Below are positions 37,478 through 53,965 of a stretch of DNA of 64,000 bases, one piece after another; position 1 is the stretch's first letter, and each line of letters begins with the position of its first letter. A model generated the notes under the pieces. It had not been told where the DNA came from. It was given only the letters and a program-made list of their open reading frames with translations, and did not search any database. Position numbers and translations under genes: made by a program. The stretch covers positions 1 through 64,000 of the forward strand of contig JAJPIO010000003.1 in assembly GCA_021324735.1 (NCBI GenBank), given 5' to 3'. This DNA is from Bacteroidota bacterium. GTDB taxonomy: Bacteria; Bacteroidota; Ignavibacteria; Palsa-1295.

Positions 37478-40400
37478 CTTGTTCTCGAAGCTCGGGTGGT
37501 GTCAGCGTAGTGATAGCCTGTTCGATCTCCTTCAAACGTTCTTCACCGTCCGTGCGTGTTTTGAGCCGAATGACAAGACGTAGCGCCTTTCCTTCACCGA
37601 GTAGCCGAACATTCTGCTCGCCGATGATAGGAAACCGGTCGAGAATCTTGGGGAAGGTATTTTGATAATAGAACTCTTCGGAGTCCTGCGGCAGCAGAAT
37701 GCGTAAGGTGCGTGTCGGCTCTTCGTAGGTCGCATTTCGCGCACCGAGTATCGTAAGGCGGTGCCGCACGCGGGCCACATGAAGGAGCGCGGTCGCTTCT
37801 TCGGGCAGCGGCCCGAACCGGTCGCGTAGTTCGCGAGCGATCTCTTCGACCTCGTCATCGGTACGCGCCCCGGCGAGCCGCTGGTAGAACTGGAATCGTT
37901 CGGCATCGTCTTCAATGTAATGGTCGGGCAGGAGCGCATCAACGCCGAGAGAAACGGTAACCGGAGCAGCAATGCCGCTCCCATCACCATCGGTAGCGAG
38001 GCGTTTACGTCCAAAGGCAGTACGCGTCTGGCGGGCGAGTTCGTCCTTAAAGAGTTCGCTGAATTCTTCGCGCTTGAGTTCTTCGACGGCCTCTTCAACG
38101 GTCTTCTGATATAGCTCGAAACCGATCTCGTTAATAAAGCCGGATTGCTCGGCACCGAGGAGATTACCGGCTCCTCGAATTTCGAGGTCGCGCATCGCGA
38201 GTTGAAATCCGGCGCCGAGATCTGAGAATTCTTCCATGGCTTCCAGGCGACGAAGGGCGTCCTGCGATAGCGCGTTGACCGGTGGTGCTATGAGATAGCA
38301 ATAGGCTTGCTCGTTCGATCTCCCGACGCGCCCGCGTAATTGATACAACTCCGCCAGCCCAAAGTTCTGCGCATGATTGATCACGATCGTGTTGGCATTC
38401 GGCACATCGAGTCCGGACTCGACGATCTTGGTCGCCACGAGAATATCGATCCTGCGCTCGATGAAATCGCGCATGACTTTCTCGATCGATGATGGCGGCA
38501 TTTGCCCGTGCACGATACCGATACGCACTCGCGGCGCAGCTTCGCGCAGCTTATTGGCAAAGAGTTCGATGTCACCAACTTTATCGTTGATGGCATAGAT
38601 CTGTCCGCCGCGAGCGAGTTCGCGCTTTATCGCCTCGGCAATGACGTGTTCGTCATAACCCGGCAGCACTTCGGTCATGACCGGCAACCGGTTTCGGGGG
38701 GGCGTTTCCATGACGGAAAGATCGCGCGCGCCCAGTAAGGAGAAATTAAGCGTACGCGGAATAGGAGTTGCCGTTAAGGTCAGCGTATCGATATTGGCTC
38801 GCACTTCGCGAAGCTTCTCTTTTGCCGCTACGCCGAACCGATGTTCTTCATCGATGATCAGAAGGCCAAGATCCCTGAACACAACATCTTTCGAAAGCAA
38901 CCGGTGAGTGCCGATCAGGATATCGATCTTCCCTTCGAGCAATTGTTGCAGAATGGCGGTCTGCTCCTTTTTCGAACGGAATCGAGAAAGCGAGGCGCAT
39001 TTAACGCCAAAGCGTTCGAGGCGATCGGTAAACGTGCGATAATGCTGCTCGGCAAGAATGGTGGTCGGGACGAGTACCGCGACCTGCTTTTTGTCAAGTA
39101 CCGCCTTCATCGCCGCGCGCATGGCTACTTCGGTCTTGCCGTATCCGACGTCACCGCAAATGAGGCGATCCATCGGATGGACAGACTCCATATCGCGCTT
39201 GATCTCTTCCGTCGCACGAGCCTGATCTGGAGTATCCTCATACAAGAAGGCCGCCTCCATTTCACGCTGTATGATGTCATCGAGACTAAAGGCAAACCCC
39301 TCGGCCTTTCTTCGCTTCGCATAGAGCTGGATAAGATTGCGGGCGATATCCTTGAGCCGCTTTTTGGTGCGCTCTTTCGTTCGCTGCCATTCCGCAGAGC
39401 CCAGTTTCGAAAGCTTCGGAGCAGCTTCTGCTTCACCGGTCGAATACTTGGAGAGGCGATTAATATAATCGAGATTAACGAACAGCACGTCGTTATCACG
39501 ATAGACCAATCTCACCACTTCCTGCTTCTTGCCGCCGACCTGGATCGTCTCCAAACCCATGAACTTGCCAATGCCTTTATCTTCATGCACCAGCAGATCA
39601 CCACGCTTGAGCGAACGTAACTCTCGAAGCGATATACCCTTGGTACGTGCGGCTTTTTTACGAGAGGAAGCACCACGCTCGCGTTTCCGGCCAAAGAGCT
39701 CATGTTCCGTGTAGATAGCTACGCCGGGAAGCTGAAATCCTTGAGCAAGCGATGGCTCGATAAACGTCGGCAACGCCCTATAGCTGTGCGTACCGGCATC
39801 TTCTACTCCATCGAGCTTTAAAGCTTCGATATCTTTTTGCTCAGGCTCCTCTTCGACGTCAAGCAGGTCCTTCAAACGTTTCGCAAGATCGCGTGACTCG
39901 GACATGACGATCACTTTCGATCCTTGAGAAACGACCTGTTGAATGTGCTCGCGAATGAGCTTTACATTGGCATTAAAACTCGGCTGGGTCCGGCTGCCAA
40001 AGTCGATTATTCTATTCCCGGAGGGTGGGAATGCGCTGATATGGATGTTAAAGAATTTCGAAAACCCTGCAAGCACATCCGGTGAAATATTCTCTTCTTC
40101 GAGCTTCGTTTGGATACGGCTTATTTCAAAATTTATGACGACGGTGCCAGCGTTCAGATAATCAACGAGTGTCGCCTCATTTACGACATTCGCTTCGGTA
40201 AGGACGTTGGGCACTAATACTAACTCGGGTCGCCCGGAGGTCGAGCGCTGGCTAATGGCGTCGAACGCACGCATGCTTTCGATCATATCCCCAAAGAATT
40301 CGATTCGAATAGGAAGTGTCTCGGTATATGGAAAGACATCCACGATGCCGCCACGAACGGCAAATTCACCGGCCGATTCGACAAACTGCTTTCGCTCAAA

Positions 40401-40913
40401 ATGATGAGCTTCGAGCCATTTTATTACGTGTTCGAATCCCCTCTCTTCACCGGCCTTTAATATGAGTGCTTCACCGGCAAATTGCTGCTTTGGTGGAAGC
40501 AATGTACCGAGTGAAGCAACGTCCGCGATAGTGATGATCGGAGATTCCGCTCGAGCCAGCCGATCGACCGCTTCCAACAGTTGTGCTGTGGCTTCCGCGG
40601 ATTGTGCTCGTTTTTGCTTCTCCCGCTTGATCAGCGAAGCATGAGCGCCTTCACTGTATAATGCAAGGTGTTCCTCATCGAGAAGCCTGGCTAGATCATC
40701 ATAGAGGCGTTCCGCATCCTGCGCCTCTTCAACGATCAGTGCCAACGACCGTGACTCTTTCTCGAACGCGGAAGCAATAAGCACAGCATCCAGTGAAGGC
40801 ACCAGATTCGTCAAATAGATCGAGTCGCCCTCGCCAGTAATTGCTTTCCGAAAATCGGCATAAGCCGGCAATGCGGTGACAAGTGGCGATAAAAGCCGAT
40901 AAAGGGGAGTCAC
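37452..40913 (-). CDS. mfd: transcription-repair coupling factor
   Basis: Removes RNA polymerase stalled at DNA lesions and recruits UvrA. 1153 residues, full length. Order visible: UvrB-homology domain 1 (start to about 330), RNA-polymerase-interacting CarD-like domain (LKRGDLLVHEDKGIGKFMGLETI), RecG-like helicase domain with Walker A GDVGYGKTE and DEEHRFG as motif II, TATPIPRTL as motif III, QLRGRVGRS as motif VI, and the C-terminal TRCF domain. Last gene of a minus-strand run that starts at rodZ-like, 123 bases after the membrane-protein gene, so it may also have its own promoter. Confidence 0.97.
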   Translation of the reverse strand: MTPLYRLLSPLVTALPAYADFRKAITGEGDSIYLTNLVPSLDAVLIASAFEKESRSLALIVEEAQDAERLYDDLARLLDEEHLALYSEGAHASLIKREKQKRAQSAEATAQLLEAVDRLARAESPIITIADVASLGTLLPPKQQFAGEALILKAGEERGFEHVIKWLEAHHFERKQFVESAGEFAVRGGIVDVFPYTETLPIRIEFFGDMIESMRAFDAISQRSTSGRPELVLVPNVLTEANVVNEATLVDYLNAGTVVINFEISRIQTKLEEENISPDVLAGFSKFFNIHISAFPPSGNRIIDFGSRTQPSFNANVKLIREHIQQVVSQGSKVIVMSESRDLAKRLKDLLDVEEEPEQKDIEALKLDGVEDAGTHSYRALPTFIEPSLAQGFQLPGVAIYTEHELFGRKRERGASSRKKAARTKGISLRELRSLKRGDLLVHEDKGIGKFMGLETIQVGGKKQEVVRLVYRDNDVLFVNLDYINRLSKYSTGEAEAAPKLSKLGSAEWQRTKERTKKRLKDIARNLIQLYAKRRKAEGFAFSLDDIIQREMEAAFLYEDTPDQARATEEIKRDMESVHPMDRLICGDVGYGKTEVAMRAAMKAVLDKKQVAVLVPTTILAEQHYRTFTDRLERFGVKCASLSRFRSKKEQTAILQQLLEGKIDILIGTHRLLSKDVVFRDLGLLIIDEEHRFGVAAKEKLREVRANIDTLTLTATPIPRTLNFSLLGARDLSVMETPPRNRLPVMTEVLPGYDEHVIAEAIKRELARGGQIYAINDKVGDIELFANKLREAAPRVRIGIVHGQMPPSSIEKVMRDFIERRIDILVATKIVESGLDVPNANTIVINHAQNFGLAELYQLRGRVGRSNEQAYCYLIAPPVNALSQDALRRLEAMEEFSDLGAGFQLAMRDLEIRGAGNLLGAEQSGFINEIGFELYQKTVEEAVEELKREEFSELFKDELARQTRTAFGRKRLATDGDGSGIAAPVTVSLGVDALLPDHYIEDDAERFQFYQRLAGARTDDEVEEIARELRDRFGPLPEEATALLHVARVRHRLTILGARNATYEEPTRTLRILLPQDSEEFYYQNTFPKILDRFPIIGEQNVRLLGEGKALRLVIRLKTRTDGEERLKEIEQAITTLTPPELREQVIEEQLSV

Positions 40914-41036
40914 AAAAATCTGTTATAGAAATAGCAAAATGCGGCAATGCAGAGAAAGACGTGCTTTCACTGCTGTCGCTTATTTATCGTACGATGCTAT
41001 AACAAACGCCGTGCGAGCTTGGTGCGAAGCTTAAGC

Positions 41037-42110
41037 TCAGGTGGCATCCTCTACGTATACTAACGGCCCATCATGACGCGTGCGGAGGTCGTAGTAAAGT
41101 ACTGTAAGAAAAGAGGGAAGAGAAAAGAATAAGAACAATAGGAATAGCGATATTTCCGCGACGATCGACCACAGGATACCAGGCAGAGTGTCTATAAACC
41201 ACTGAAAAGAGATCGGACTCTTGATCAGAAAATCCTTAGCCCATGAAGTGATATTCGGGAAAAGCAATCCGGTCACTTCACTTACGACAATACTAACGAA
41301 GATCAGCACTAATCCGAATGCTAACGAAAAAGCAAAGATGCGCCAACCCAAATGGCGTGTTAGCTCCCAGCTTCGTCGCACGGCTTCGAACGGACCGAGC
41401 TCTTCGCTTATCATCGCGGGAAAAACGGCTGCCAGCCGAACGAGAATATATATTTGAGCGATCATTAAGAAAAAGGCAAGAACGCTACCAACCTGAACGG
41501 GAAAGACACCAATGATGGTGTTAATTAGAACTACTGCAATGGTGTAAAGAATGTAGAGCAATGATATTTTCCACGTATTCCCTCGCAAACCGCTCCACAA
41601 TGCATAGATCGGTTCCTGTGGCCGCTCTTCGAAGATCTGGCAGGAAAGATCGATAGAGGAAGCGATCAGCGTAAAGCAACCAATAAGGAGGAGTAATCCA
41701 CCGAAAAAGAATAGCAGATAGGAGTTAACGAAGAGAGTAGCGTTCTTTTGAAAGTATGCAGCAAGCCGTTGAGTTTGGGGGTGAATTTCAACACTGTTCG
41801 TATCTGGCAATGGTGCGCCAGTATTACTTAGCAGTGCTTGTTCCTCGGCGAGAAAGAATGGATTTTGCTCACGCAGCGACGCCCGAAAGTCATTTCGAAT
41901 AACTGTTGCATCACTATCCGAGAGATGCAGGTCATGCTCCGCAGCACTCATTGCATCGGTACCAAAACTAGAGATTCCGCTAGTAAGGAGAACGGCTCCC
42001 GGTACAAACAATAGCACGAAGAGCAGCGCATATCTCGGGAAAGCCCTAATATAAATGCGTGCTGTTTCTGAAACGGTCTCCGCAAGATTTAATGGACGAG
42101 ATGGGATCAA
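41037..42110 (-). CDS. multi-pass membrane protein
   Basis: 357 residues with about six hydrophobic segments: near 25-47, 132-155, 179-202 and 206-225, with others near 255-280 and 305-335. The pattern (an N-terminal amphipathic stretch, EELGPFEAVRRSWELT before a TM helix) resembles the DUF7544/glycerophosphoryl-diester-phosphodiesterase membrane-domain-like proteins, in which a conserved SW-x-L-T precedes a helix; function unknown. It sits 33 bases downstream of ligA in the same direction and is probably co-transcribed. Confidence 0.7.
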   Translation of the reverse strand: MIPSRPLNLAETVSETARIYIRAFPRYALLFVLLFVPGAVLLTSGISSFGTDAMSAAEHDLHLSDSDATVIRNDFRASLREQNPFFLAEEQALLSNTGAPLPDTNSVEIHPQTQRLAAYFQKNATLFVNSYLLFFFGGLLLLIGCFTLIASSIDLSCQIFEERPQEPIYALWSGLRGNTWKISLLYILYTIAVVLINTIIGVFPVQVGSVLAFFLMIAQIYILVRLAAVFPAMISEELGPFEAVRRSWELTRHLGWRIFAFSLAFGLVLIFVSIVVSEVTGLLFPNITSWAKDFLIKSPISFQWFIDTLPGILWSIVAEISLFLLFLFFSLPSFLTVLYYDLRTRHDGPLVYVEDAT

Positions 42111-42143
42111 CGGTAATTACAGTCTTAGTAGAGAGATACGATG

Positions 42144-45798
<3,655 letters not shown>

Positions 45799-45810
45799 AC
45801 TATGTATCTA

Positions 45811-47277
45811 TTAGGGACTGGGTGGAATCGGCTCGACCGGATGAATCTGTGGGGCCGACGACTTTTTCGAAGTTTTCGAATTTGTTGTCTGTTTTGAAGC
45901 ACTCGACTGTGTCTGCTTTGAAGCAGGTTTTGAAGTAGGAGTTTTCACCGCACTATTACTTTGAGTTTTCTTTGCCATTGACTTCACACTCGTTTTTGTA
46001 TTCCCTTTTAGAGTAGTTGCCGGCCTATTATTAGCAGACTTTGCATTAGCATTAACAGATTTTGCATTCACCTTTGCATTTGTTTGCGGTGAAGGGACGG
46101 CAGTTGGCAATGCTACTTTCGGAGCAGGCGGTGGTGGTGTCGAAGTAAGTTTTTGATAATCGACAGCGTTACCTCCCAATAACACGCGATCGCGCATGAG
46201 AACAAGGTCGCGAACCACAACGCTCGAGTTTTGTATCGTCGGCAGACCAGATAACGGTGTTCCGTTGAATGCCATCGAAACACTCTTCTGATTACCGATA
46301 TTTACCACGAATTTGGTACCGGCGTGGAACGTCTTTACTTCGCCTGGTTTCATCTCACCTTTATAGGCAGGAATACCATCCGGAGCGATCGAAACCCACA
46401 CTGGCTGCGTCGCACGGATCATGAATTGAAGTGAGTCTTTTATCGCAGGAGCCGCCGCAACAGGCGGAGTCGCGGCTTTTTCTACTTTGCGTTCAACAGG
46501 AATTTGCGGCTTCTCCAATGGCGCTGGAACATACTCCTTGCTCGCTGCCGATTGCTCACTGCCAGTGTGCGACATACGGATCGCGAAATAAGCGGCAACA
46601 GCAAAGACCATTGCCAACAACGTGATCACAACATTGGTCGCCCTCTTGGATGTCCGTGCTTTGGAAACTCGCTGCGTTACTTCCGCAAAGATCGGTGATT
46701 CCTCTTTCTCAGGAGTTTCTTCCTTTCGAGGGGGTTCTACTTTCGGAGCTTCCGGTTTCCGTTCAAGCGGTGGTAAACCATGCCGCTCTCGACGGATATC
46801 CTCGGCCTCTTCCCATAAACTCTTGGACGTTAGTACCTCGAGTGCTTCTTTTCCCCCGGTTTCGACGAGATTAACGACACTCTCCGTGGTCTTTGTGACC
46901 GTCTTTACTGCAGATTTAACGGCCGTATTAGCGATCCTCGCCGTTTCCTTTGCAACTTGTGACAGTGGCGGTATATCCGGTCCCTTCCCGGCAGGATGGC
47001 TTACCACGTTGGGATCGCGAGACGATCTACCCGCCGCCATTGGAGGTGGGGCGTATTCTGCTGGAAGCGGTACATTAAGCGATCGGGCATATTCCCTCAC
47101 AAAGGCCATAACATAGGGGCCCTGTGGCAATGAGGTAAGGTCGCCCGCTTCGATCGCTTCTAAATGGCGACGATGAATTTTGATGGAGGACGCAATATCA
47201 TCCAGGCTCCGCCGTTGTTTTTGGCGCTCCGACCGTAATTGCTCCCCAAATGACCGTAATGTATCCGCCGATGCCAT
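45811..47277 (-). CDS. RodZ-like helix-turn-helix membrane protein
   Basis: 488 residues. Cytoplasmic HTH_25-type domain at about 8-65 (FGEQLRSERQKQRRSLDDIASSIKI..RHLEAIEAGD), a charged linker, one TM helix at 214-234, and an extracytoplasmic DUF4115-like domain around 285-355 (LQFMIRATQPVWVSIAPDG...GEVKTFHAGTKFVVNIGN). RodZ links MreB to the cell-wall machinery and sets rod shape. The tail (370-488) is low-complexity Ser/Asn/Lys/Thr/Ala, likely disordered in the periplasm and longer than in most RodZ proteins. First gene of the minus-strand run toward mfd. No mreB is in the window, so the name is by domain layout. Confidence 0.82.
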   Translation of the reverse strand: MASADTLRSFGEQLRSERQKQRRSLDDIASSIKIHRRHLEAIEAGDLTSLPQGPYVMAFVREYARSLNVPLPAEYAPPPMAAGRSSRDPNVVSHPAGKGPDIPPLSQVAKETARIANTAVKSAVKTVTKTTESVVNLVETGGKEALEVLTSKSLWEEAEDIRRERHGLPPLERKPEAPKVEPPRKEETPEKEESPIFAEVTQRVSKARTSKRATNVVITLLAMVFAVAAYFAIRMSHTGSEQSAASKEYVPAPLEKPQIPVERKVEKAATPPVAAAPAIKDSLQFMIRATQPVWVSIAPDGIPAYKGEMKPGEVKTFHAGTKFVVNIGNQKSVSMAFNGTPLSGLPTIQNSSVVVRDLVLMRDRVLLGGNAVDYQKLTSTPPPPAPKVALPTAVPSPQTNAKVNAKSVNANAKSANNRPATTLKGNTKTSVKSMAKKTQSNSAVKTPTSKPASKQTQSSASKQTTNSKTSKKSSAPQIHPVEPIPPSP

Positions 47278-47407
47278 CTATCTTGCCTCAAGATTGAACG
47301 CCGTATATTGCTTTGATGGTTCAAAATTCATTGTAAATGAGCAAGTACTAACGATTTCATGCGAGCAAGCTTCCGCGGTGTTATATTTGCACGAAAAACT
47401 ATTTTGA

Positions 47408-49973
<2,566 letters not shown>

Positions 49974-50102
49974 TCAGTTGGTGTTTTTTTGGCAATCATT
50001 GCAAGATTAGCGACGGCTTGCAAATCTAAGGACACTTTGGGTTGCGTTTTTGGGATTGTTCTTCCGAGTTTTGCCTTTTCACTATAGGTTTTCGCCCTCA
50101 CT

Positions 50103-50990
50103 ATGCGTAACATCCGCATTGCCACCGTCTCATTCCTTATGGAAGATGAGCCTCATTCGGTTGAGATGAATCTCGATCGAATTGCTTCATATATTAAAGA
50201 GGCCAGCCATAATGGGGCCAACATCGTGTGCCTGCCCGAGACGGTAACCACTAATGGTGTCGCCAACGTTAAAGCCGAGACCGATGGCTACCTCCATTGG
50301 ACCGATTTCTTTGTCACGGAAGCGATTAGAAACTCCATTGCGATCGTTGCCCCATTTTTCGTCCGAGAGGGCAATGCAATATATAATCAGGCAACGATTT
50401 TCGGTCCCGTTGGGAATACCCTCGGTTATTACCGCAAAATTCAACCGACGGGTTCAGAAGCGAAATGGGTTACTCCTGGTAGCTCTTTTCCAGTTATCGA
50501 TCTTGGTTTTGCAAAGGTCGGCATTATGATCTGCATGGACATCTACTTCCCGGAGATCGCTCGCATTTATGCGATGAAGGGGATCGATATCCTCTTTTGG
50601 CCCACGACAACGCATGGCCCCACACAGAATGGCCTGGAAGCACAACTACGGTCACGAGCGATCGATAACTCGTTGTATATCGTAGAATCTAATCTCGCCG
50701 GGCACCCGCCGTATGCACCGTATAACGGCCGATTCTATCCGGGCAATGCTCGTATCGTTGATTTTAACGGTGATATTATTGTGCAAAGCGGCCGTCGGGC
50801 CGGTGTCGCAGTCGCTACCATCGATCTCGACGAGCGGCGCAAGACAGCCGATGTGGTACTGATCCACGAACAAGATGACACTCGTGCGGACCTGGAAGCA
50901 TTAGTTCGAATGGACCTTTACTCGAAAGAGTACGGAGAGATCGCTAAGCATCAGCAACGGTATTACGAGAGCTTAAAGAATAACACATGA
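50103..50990 (+). CDS. carbon-nitrogen hydrolase (nitrilase superfamily)
   Basis: Hydrolyses a non-peptide C-N bond (amide, carbamoyl or nitrile). 295 residues with the full Glu-Lys-Cys triad: Glu46 (CLPET), Lys112 (YYRKIQ) and Cys144 (IMICMDIYFP). The second Glu typical of amidases lies near the 120s (GSEAKW). Closest in feel to ureidopropionase/N-carbamoyl or aliphatic-amide hydrolases. No signal peptide, so cytoplasmic. First gene of a seven-gene operon; its stop overlaps the start of the binding-protein gene by 4 bases (ATGA), which implies translational coupling and a shared pathway. Confidence 0.9.
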   Translation: MRNIRIATVSFLMEDEPHSVEMNLDRIASYIKEASHNGANIVCLPETVTTNGVANVKAETDGYLHWTDFFVTEAIRNSIAIVAPFFVREGNAIYNQATIFGPVGNTLGYYRKIQPTGSEAKWVTPGSSFPVIDLGFAKVGIMICMDIYFPEIARIYAMKGIDILFWPTTTHGPTQNGLEAQLRSRAIDNSLYIVESNLAGHPPYAPYNGRFYPGNARIVDFNGDIIVQSGRRAGVAVATIDLDERRKTADVVLIHEQDDTRADLEALVRMDLYSKEYGEIAKHQQRYYESLKNNT

Positions 50991-52273
50991 GGTTGCGTCT
51001 ATTATTAGTTCTGGTTGTGGGTTGTTTTCTTGTCTCTTGTGGTCAGGAGAAAGCAACCGATGGCAAAGTTCACCTGAAGCTTACTCATTTTTATCTCGAT
51101 CAAAAAGATACCTGGCAGCACGATGTGATCGAGCCGTTTATGAAGACCCATCCTGGAATCGATGTGGAGGTCGAAGCGATACCGTTCGGACTGTACACGA
51201 CCAAGATCTTATCAGCGGCGGCAAGTGGCACCTCGATCGGCGATGTTATTTTGATAGACGATTGGTTCGGTCAGGATCTTTTCAAACGCAACTACACGAT
51301 CTCACTCGATAGCTTTTATCATCGCGATCTTCACGATAGCGATTTCTTTACCCAGTTTTTTACCGTCTGGCGAAAAGGCAATGTGGCAAGCGGCCCACTT
51401 ATGGCAATGCCTGCTTCGGGTGGAGTCACCGCCCTTTTTTATAACAAAGATCTTTTTGATAAAGCGGGTTTAAAGTATCCCGATTCCACCTGGACCTATG
51501 CCACGCTTCTCGATGCTGCCCGTAAGCTAACCAATAATGCAGCTAACCCGCAGGACAAAACGTGGGGGCTTCTTGTCGACGATGGCCTTTTTACTGGTAT
51601 AGATACATACATTTATTCCAACGGCGGCAAAATATTATCGGACGATAAGACCCGTAGTGCCATGATGGAACCGGCTACTCTTTCCACCATGCAATCGTAT
51701 GTCGATCTGGTGCAAAAAGAACATGTCGCACCTCCACCAGACCCGTCGCAAGTGTTGGGGCAGAAATTCCTTCTCGGGCATGCAGGAATGATGCTTCACA
51801 TCGATTTTGCGAAGACTGAACTTACACACGCCACATTTAAGTGGGACTTAACGGCCCCTCCGCGGGGCAGCACTGGTCTTGCCGATCGCCAGAACGGTCA
51901 GGCGTTCGGTATCGCCCGTACCTGCGAACATCCGGATTCTGCATGGGAGCTTATTAAATGGATTGTCACACTACCTACCAAGAAGGGAATTAACGATCTC
52001 TTCTTTTCTGCCATGCCACTATACAAACCTCTCGCTTATTCCAGCGAATATCTGGATGGCACACCTAAATGTGATCGAAGGGCGCTTCTCGATATCAATA
52101 AGTCAGGACATCTCTTCACCCTCATAACACCGGGCTGGCAAGAGTGGCGCGATCACGGCTTTATACCGAACGTGCAAGACATGCTTGCTGGCCGTAAATC
52201 GGTTCACGATGGTTGTGCTGCCATCGATGCGAAGATCAGTGAGGTCTTAAGCCGGAGTGCAACATCGCCGTGA
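50987..52273 (+). CDS. ABC transporter solute-binding lipoprotein, sugar-type
   Basis: 428 residues. Lipoprotein signal with lipobox LVSC, then a family-1 extracellular solute-binding fold (LKLTHFYLDQKDTWQHDVIEPFMKTHPGIDVEVEAIP...GDVILIDDWFGQDLF...TALFYNKDLFDKAGLKYPDSTWTYATLLDAARKLT). Proteins of this class deliver oligosaccharides, polyols, glycerol-3-phosphate or related compounds to MalF/MalG-type permeases, which follow directly. Starts by ATGA overlap with the hydrolase and ends by GTGA overlap with the first permease. Confidence 0.92.
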   Translation: MRLRLLLVLVVGCFLVSCGQEKATDGKVHLKLTHFYLDQKDTWQHDVIEPFMKTHPGIDVEVEAIPFGLYTTKILSAAASGTSIGDVILIDDWFGQDLFKRNYTISLDSFYHRDLHDSDFFTQFFTVWRKGNVASGPLMAMPASGGVTALFYNKDLFDKAGLKYPDSTWTYATLLDAARKLTNNAANPQDKTWGLLVDDGLFTGIDTYIYSNGGKILSDDKTRSAMMEPATLSTMQSYVDLVQKEHVAPPPDPSQVLGQKFLLGHAGMMLHIDFAKTELTHATFKWDLTAPPRGSTGLADRQNGQAFGIARTCEHPDSAWELIKWIVTLPTKKGINDLFFSAMPLYKPLAYSSEYLDGTPKCDRRALLDINKSGHLFTLITPGWQEWRDHGFIPNVQDMLAGRKSVHDGCAAIDAKISEVLSRSATSP

Positions 52274-53130
52274 GATCACGATCGGCCCTTTGGTATATTC
52301 TTCCCATTTTTATTGGCCTTTCGGTTTTTACGGTTGGGCCAGTAGTGGCGTCGCTCATTCTTTCTTTTACACATTATGGGATAAGCGAGACTCCAACATT
52401 TATCGGGACTGCTAATTACGTTGAATTGCTTCGCTCCAGTCTATTTTGGCAGGTACTCGGCAATACATTGTATTACGTGCTGCTCTATGTACCTGCCAGT
52501 ATTGTCGTTTCGCTTGCACTGGCGCTGTTGATCGAAAAGAAAATTCGTGGCATCGCGATCTTTCGCACCATCTATTTTTTGCCGGTTGTAACCTCTATGG
52601 TAGCGGGCGCCATCATCTGGTCATGGCTCTATAATAGTGACATTGGCCTATTGAATTACATACTCTCTCTTCTGGGGATCACCGGCCCTAAATGGCTGCA
52701 GGATCCTCATTGGGCGTTGCCGGCTATTGCGATCATGAGCATCTGGAAGAATGCCGGATACAACATGATGATTTTTCTTGCCGGGCTTTCAACGATTCCC
52801 AAAGATTACCATGAAGCTGCCCGCCTCGATGGTGCGCGTTCATGGTATCGATTCCTGTACGTCACACTTCCCTTGCTTTCCCCTGTAACGTTCTTCGTAC
52901 TCGCCGTTACAACGATCGGTGCGTTTCAAGTTTTTGAACAGACCTTCGTCATGACGAATGGTGGCCCGGGCACATCCACACTCACATTGAGTTATTATAT
53001 TTGGCAAACAGCGTTCAAATTTTTTGATCTTGGCAGTGCCAGTGCGTTGGGTTATCTCTTCTTTGTGCTGATAGTGATCGTCACAGCCCTGCAGTTTCTT
53101 ATTCGGCGTAAATGGGTCGTCCAGCAATAA
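52270..53130 (+). CDS. ABC transporter permease, MalF/UgpA type
   Basis: 286 residues, six TM helices. The coupling loop HEAARLDGARSWYRFLYVTLPLL is the EAA motif that contacts the ATPase. It starts with GTG at 52270, overlapping the binding-protein stop by 4 bases, and its end overlaps the next permease by 19 bases. No ATPase gene is in the operon, so a shared MsmX/UgpC-like ATPase encoded elsewhere is expected. Confidence 0.93.
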   Translation: MRSRSALWYILPIFIGLSVFTVGPVVASLILSFTHYGISETPTFIGTANYVELLRSSLFWQVLGNTLYYVLLYVPASIVVSLALALLIEKKIRGIAIFRTIYFLPVVTSMVAGAIIWSWLYNSDIGLLNYILSLLGITGPKWLQDPHWALPAIAIMSIWKNAGYNMMIFLAGLSTIPKDYHEAARLDGARSWYRFLYVTLPLLSPVTFFVLAVTTIGAFQVFEQTFVMTNGGPGTSTLTLSYYIWQTAFKFFDLGSASALGYLFFVLIVIVTALQFLIRRKWVVQQ

Positions 53131-53963
53131 GGGCTTCGAAGTCCTTGCATTACATAGCGCTCCTCGTGGTGGCGCTTGTAATGCTTGTACCCTTTTTATG
53201 GATGATCGTTACATCGCTTCAGTCACCGGAAACACTCGTAAAATTTCCACCGGACCTCATCCTAACGTCGCCGAAGTTCTCGAATTACTCAGAGGTCTTT
53301 CGCGATCTAACGATCGGTACGTTCTTCTTTAACTCGATCAAAATATCCTTACTGGGAACGCTCGGCGAATTACTCGCGGCTTCTCTTGCGGCATTTGCTT
53401 TTGCTCGAATGGAGTTTCGGGGCAAGAAGATCCTTTTTGCCGTTCTTCTTTCTACCATGATGATCCCATTTCAGGTAACCATGATACCGGTCTATATTAT
53501 AATGAAATGGCTGGGATGGCTTGATTCCCATGCATCCCTCATCATTCCACATTTTTTCGGAGGCGCTTTTGCTTCGGGTGCGTTTGGAGTATTCCTGTTA
53601 CGGCAGTTCTTTGAATCGATACCTCGCGAGTTAGAAGATGCTTCTCGAATTGACGGCGCAAGCCGCTTCCGCTTTTTCACGACCATTCTACTTCCACTTT
53701 CGAAGCCGGCGCTCGCGGTACTCGCTTTGTTCGTCTTTATGGGAATTTGGAATGACTTGCTTAGTCCGGTGCTGTTCCTGTCGAGCGAAGAAAAAATGCC
53801 GCTTACGTTTGGGCTTGCAATACTACAAACCGTTCAGCATAATTTCCGGTACGATCTTCTCATGGCTGGCACACTTATCAGCATTGTCCCTATTCTCATC
53901 GTTTATATTATATCCCAGCGGTTCGTAACCAATGCATTTTTGCGGACCGGAGTAAAAGGTTGA
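53112..53963 (+). CDS. ABC transporter permease, MalG/UgpE type
   Basis: 283 residues, six TM helices. EAA motif LEDASRIDGASRFRFFTTILLPLSKPAL. The start ATG lies 19 bases inside the upstream permease. It forms the heterodimeric channel with that protein. The stop is 2 bases before the enolase-superfamily gene. Confidence 0.93.
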   Translation: MGRPAIRASKSLHYIALLVVALVMLVPFLWMIVTSLQSPETLVKFPPDLILTSPKFSNYSEVFRDLTIGTFFFNSIKISLLGTLGELLAASLAAFAFARMEFRGKKILFAVLLSTMMIPFQVTMIPVYIIMKWLGWLDSHASLIIPHFFGGAFASGAFGVFLLRQFFESIPRELEDASRIDGASRFRFFTTILLPLSKPALAVLALFVFMGIWNDLLSPVLFLSSEEKMPLTFGLAILQTVQHNFRYDLLMAGTLISIVPILIVYIISQRFVTNAFLRTGVKG

Positions 53964-53965
53964 CA

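Noticed and set aside
40425-40445. tgttcgaatcc, resembling a tRNA T-loop
   Set aside because: Lies within the mfd coding sequence with no acceptor or anticodon stem around it. No tRNA gene was found in the window.
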